NCBI GenBank assembly: GCA_021159125.1
Contig: JAGGSL010000059.1
Coordinates: forward strand, 1-5,326
Origin: Thermoplasmata archaeon
GTDB taxonomy: Archaea; Thermoplasmatota; E2; UBA202; DSCA01
DNA: 5,326 nt
Direction: 5' to 3'
The notes under the pieces were generated by a model. It was not told the origin of the DNA. It searched no databases and worked only from the letters and a program-made list of their open reading frames with translations. Each line of letters opens with the position of its first letter. The stretch's first letter is position 1. Below are positions 4,561-5,326 of this stretch, in pieces. The translations under genes were made by a program, and so were the position numbers.

Positions 4561-5326
4561 ATGAAGAGGCAGGACAAAATCTCGGGGGCTGCAGAAATAG
4601 AGCGAAAGGCAATTTCCCACATTAAAAAATACATTGGAAGAAAGGAGCTTTTTGAAAAGTGTTATTCAATGCTGTCGGCATATCCGTCAATGGCATCTAT
4701 ATGGAATATTGCAAACTTTGCTTTTTTAGGCGACGAGAAAAGCATGGAGAAAATGGCAGTGGCAAATGAAAAGGTCGTATCGAATGGCACAGATGCGGTA
4801 AAAAGCAATTCGGTCATTCTCACTTACAGCAGGAGCTCGACCGTATCCAAAATTCTACAGGGCTGCAAAAATAAAGGAGTCAGCGTGATATGCAGCGAGT
4901 CACGCCCTAAATACGAGGGAAGGAAACTTGCGCTGGAGCTGGCAAGAAAAGGAATTGATGTTGTGCTCACAACAGATGCAGCCCTTGGTTTTATGGCGGA
5001 TGAAGCAGACATGATTTTAATTGGTGCAGATGCCATTCTTGAAAACAGAATAGTCAACAAAGCAGGAACAGCACCCTTGCTAACATATGCAAATGAGAGA
5101 AACAAAAAGATTTACGTTGCTGCCTCTTCATACAAGGCATTTCCGTTTGTTTTCATAAAAAAGGAAGACGACAGGGAAGTATGGAAAGATGCGCCTGAAG
5201 GGGTTGAAATAAAAAATTTTTATTTTGATGTTGCTGACATCCGCCATGTGAATTATTTTATCACAGAAAGAGGCGTATCAAAATCTGCGCCGGAATTCAC
5301 CGGCAAACTGGCAGATGAAATTCTAG
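4561..5326 (+). CDS. eIF2B alpha/beta/delta-like protein (R15P isomerase superfamily), 3' end cut by window
   Basis: The open frame gives 255 residues without a stop and runs off the right edge; the family's closing motif (FITERGVSKSAPEF, about 233-246) is reached, so only a short tail is probably missing. The family includes eIF2B regulatory subunits, archaeal ribose-1,5-bisphosphate isomerase (AMP salvage) and MtnA. Visible motifs are SVILTYSRSSTV (84-95), SESRPKYEG (112-120), TTDAALGFMADEAD (137-150), the IGADAI strand with Asp157 (154-159), NKAGTAPL (166-173) and YVAASSYKAFP (185-195). The isomerase Asp is kept, but the catalytic Cys of the THC motif is Ser90 (TYS), as in the non-enzymatic eIF2B subunits. 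The N-terminal helical region is shorter than in characterised archaeal isomerases. A binding or regulatory role is therefore more likely than isomerisation (inference). The ATG at 4561 follows AGGTG with 4 nt spacing. The gene diverges from the ribbon-helix-helix regulator. Confidence 0.88.
   Translation, partial: MKRQDKISGAAEIERKAISHIKKYIGRKELFEKCYSMLSAYPSMASIWNIANFAFLGDEKSMEKMAVANEKVVSNGTDAVKSNSVILTYSRSSTVSKILQGCKNKGVSVICSESRPKYEGRKLALELARKGIDVVLTTDAALGFMADEADMILIGADAILENRIVNKAGTAPLLTYANERNKKIYVAASSYKAFPFVFIKKEDDREVWKDAPEGVEIKNFYFDVADIRHVNYFITERGVSKSAPEFTGKLADEIL

Noticed and set aside
4824..5105. 93-residue minus-strand frame opposite the eIF2B-like gene
   Set aside because: It is a shadow of a conserved coding frame, Ser/Ala-rich as expected for an antisense translation, with no start signals.
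4561..5326. Naming the last gene a ribose-1,5-bisphosphate isomerase
   Set aside because: The catalytic Cys is replaced by Ser and no AMP phosphorylase or RuBisCO gene is nearby, so only the superfamily name is supported.
5317..5326. TAG at the last three bases as the stop of the eIF2B-like gene
   Set aside because: It is out of frame: the last codons read GAA ATT CTA with one G left over, so the gene continues beyond the window.

Overview
The window looks like a piece of an archaeal chromosome, most likely euryarchaeal and possibly Thermoplasmatota-like; the lineage is inference. The evidence is a eukaryote-type eIF2B-family protein, an alpha-type glutamine synthetase without the adenylylation motif, an archaeal ribbon-helix-helix regulator, and TATA-like boxes centred about 24-27 nt from start codons with almost no leader. 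Six genes fill nearly all of it. The largest non-coding gap is 54 bases, so there is no long gene-free stretch, and no RNA gene, CRISPR array or insertion sequence was seen.

Left half, minus strand. Two glutamine synthetase family genes lie in tandem. The upstream one (1489-2865) is a well-conserved type I-alpha enzyme that keeps the Arg linked to feedback inhibition. The downstream one (42-1454) is a divergent paralogue. It keeps the metal and ATP framework but has several changes around the ammonium/glutamate site and an extra loop of about 25 residues. Each gene has its own apparent TATA box. Upstream of them, on the same strand, is a small three-helix membrane protein of the DUF4870 type (2905-3228).

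Right half. A GyaR-type NAD(P)H-dependent 2-hydroxyacid dehydrogenase (glyoxylate/hydroxypyruvate reductase, 3283-4275, plus strand) diverges from the DUF4870 gene. It ends stop-to-stop against a convergent ribbon-helix-helix regulator (4276-4506, minus strand). That regulator diverges from an eIF2B/ribose-1,5-bisphosphate isomerase family gene (4561 onward, plus strand), which runs off the right edge. This last protein has Ser where the isomerases have their catalytic Cys.

Working together. The two synthetases probably belong to nitrogen assimilation. The dehydrogenase would act in glyoxylate/glycerate/serine metabolism. The other three genes have no clear metabolic link to them. The most notable structure is regulatory. 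Both divergent gene pairs have exactly 54 bases between start codons and a near-symmetric TATA element placed almost identically, suggesting shared bidirectional promoters. The regulator's own promoter also carries two dyads 11 bp apart that look like an autoregulatory operator. I found no convincing new multi-gene system; the divergent synthetase paralogue is the best candidate for a new function.
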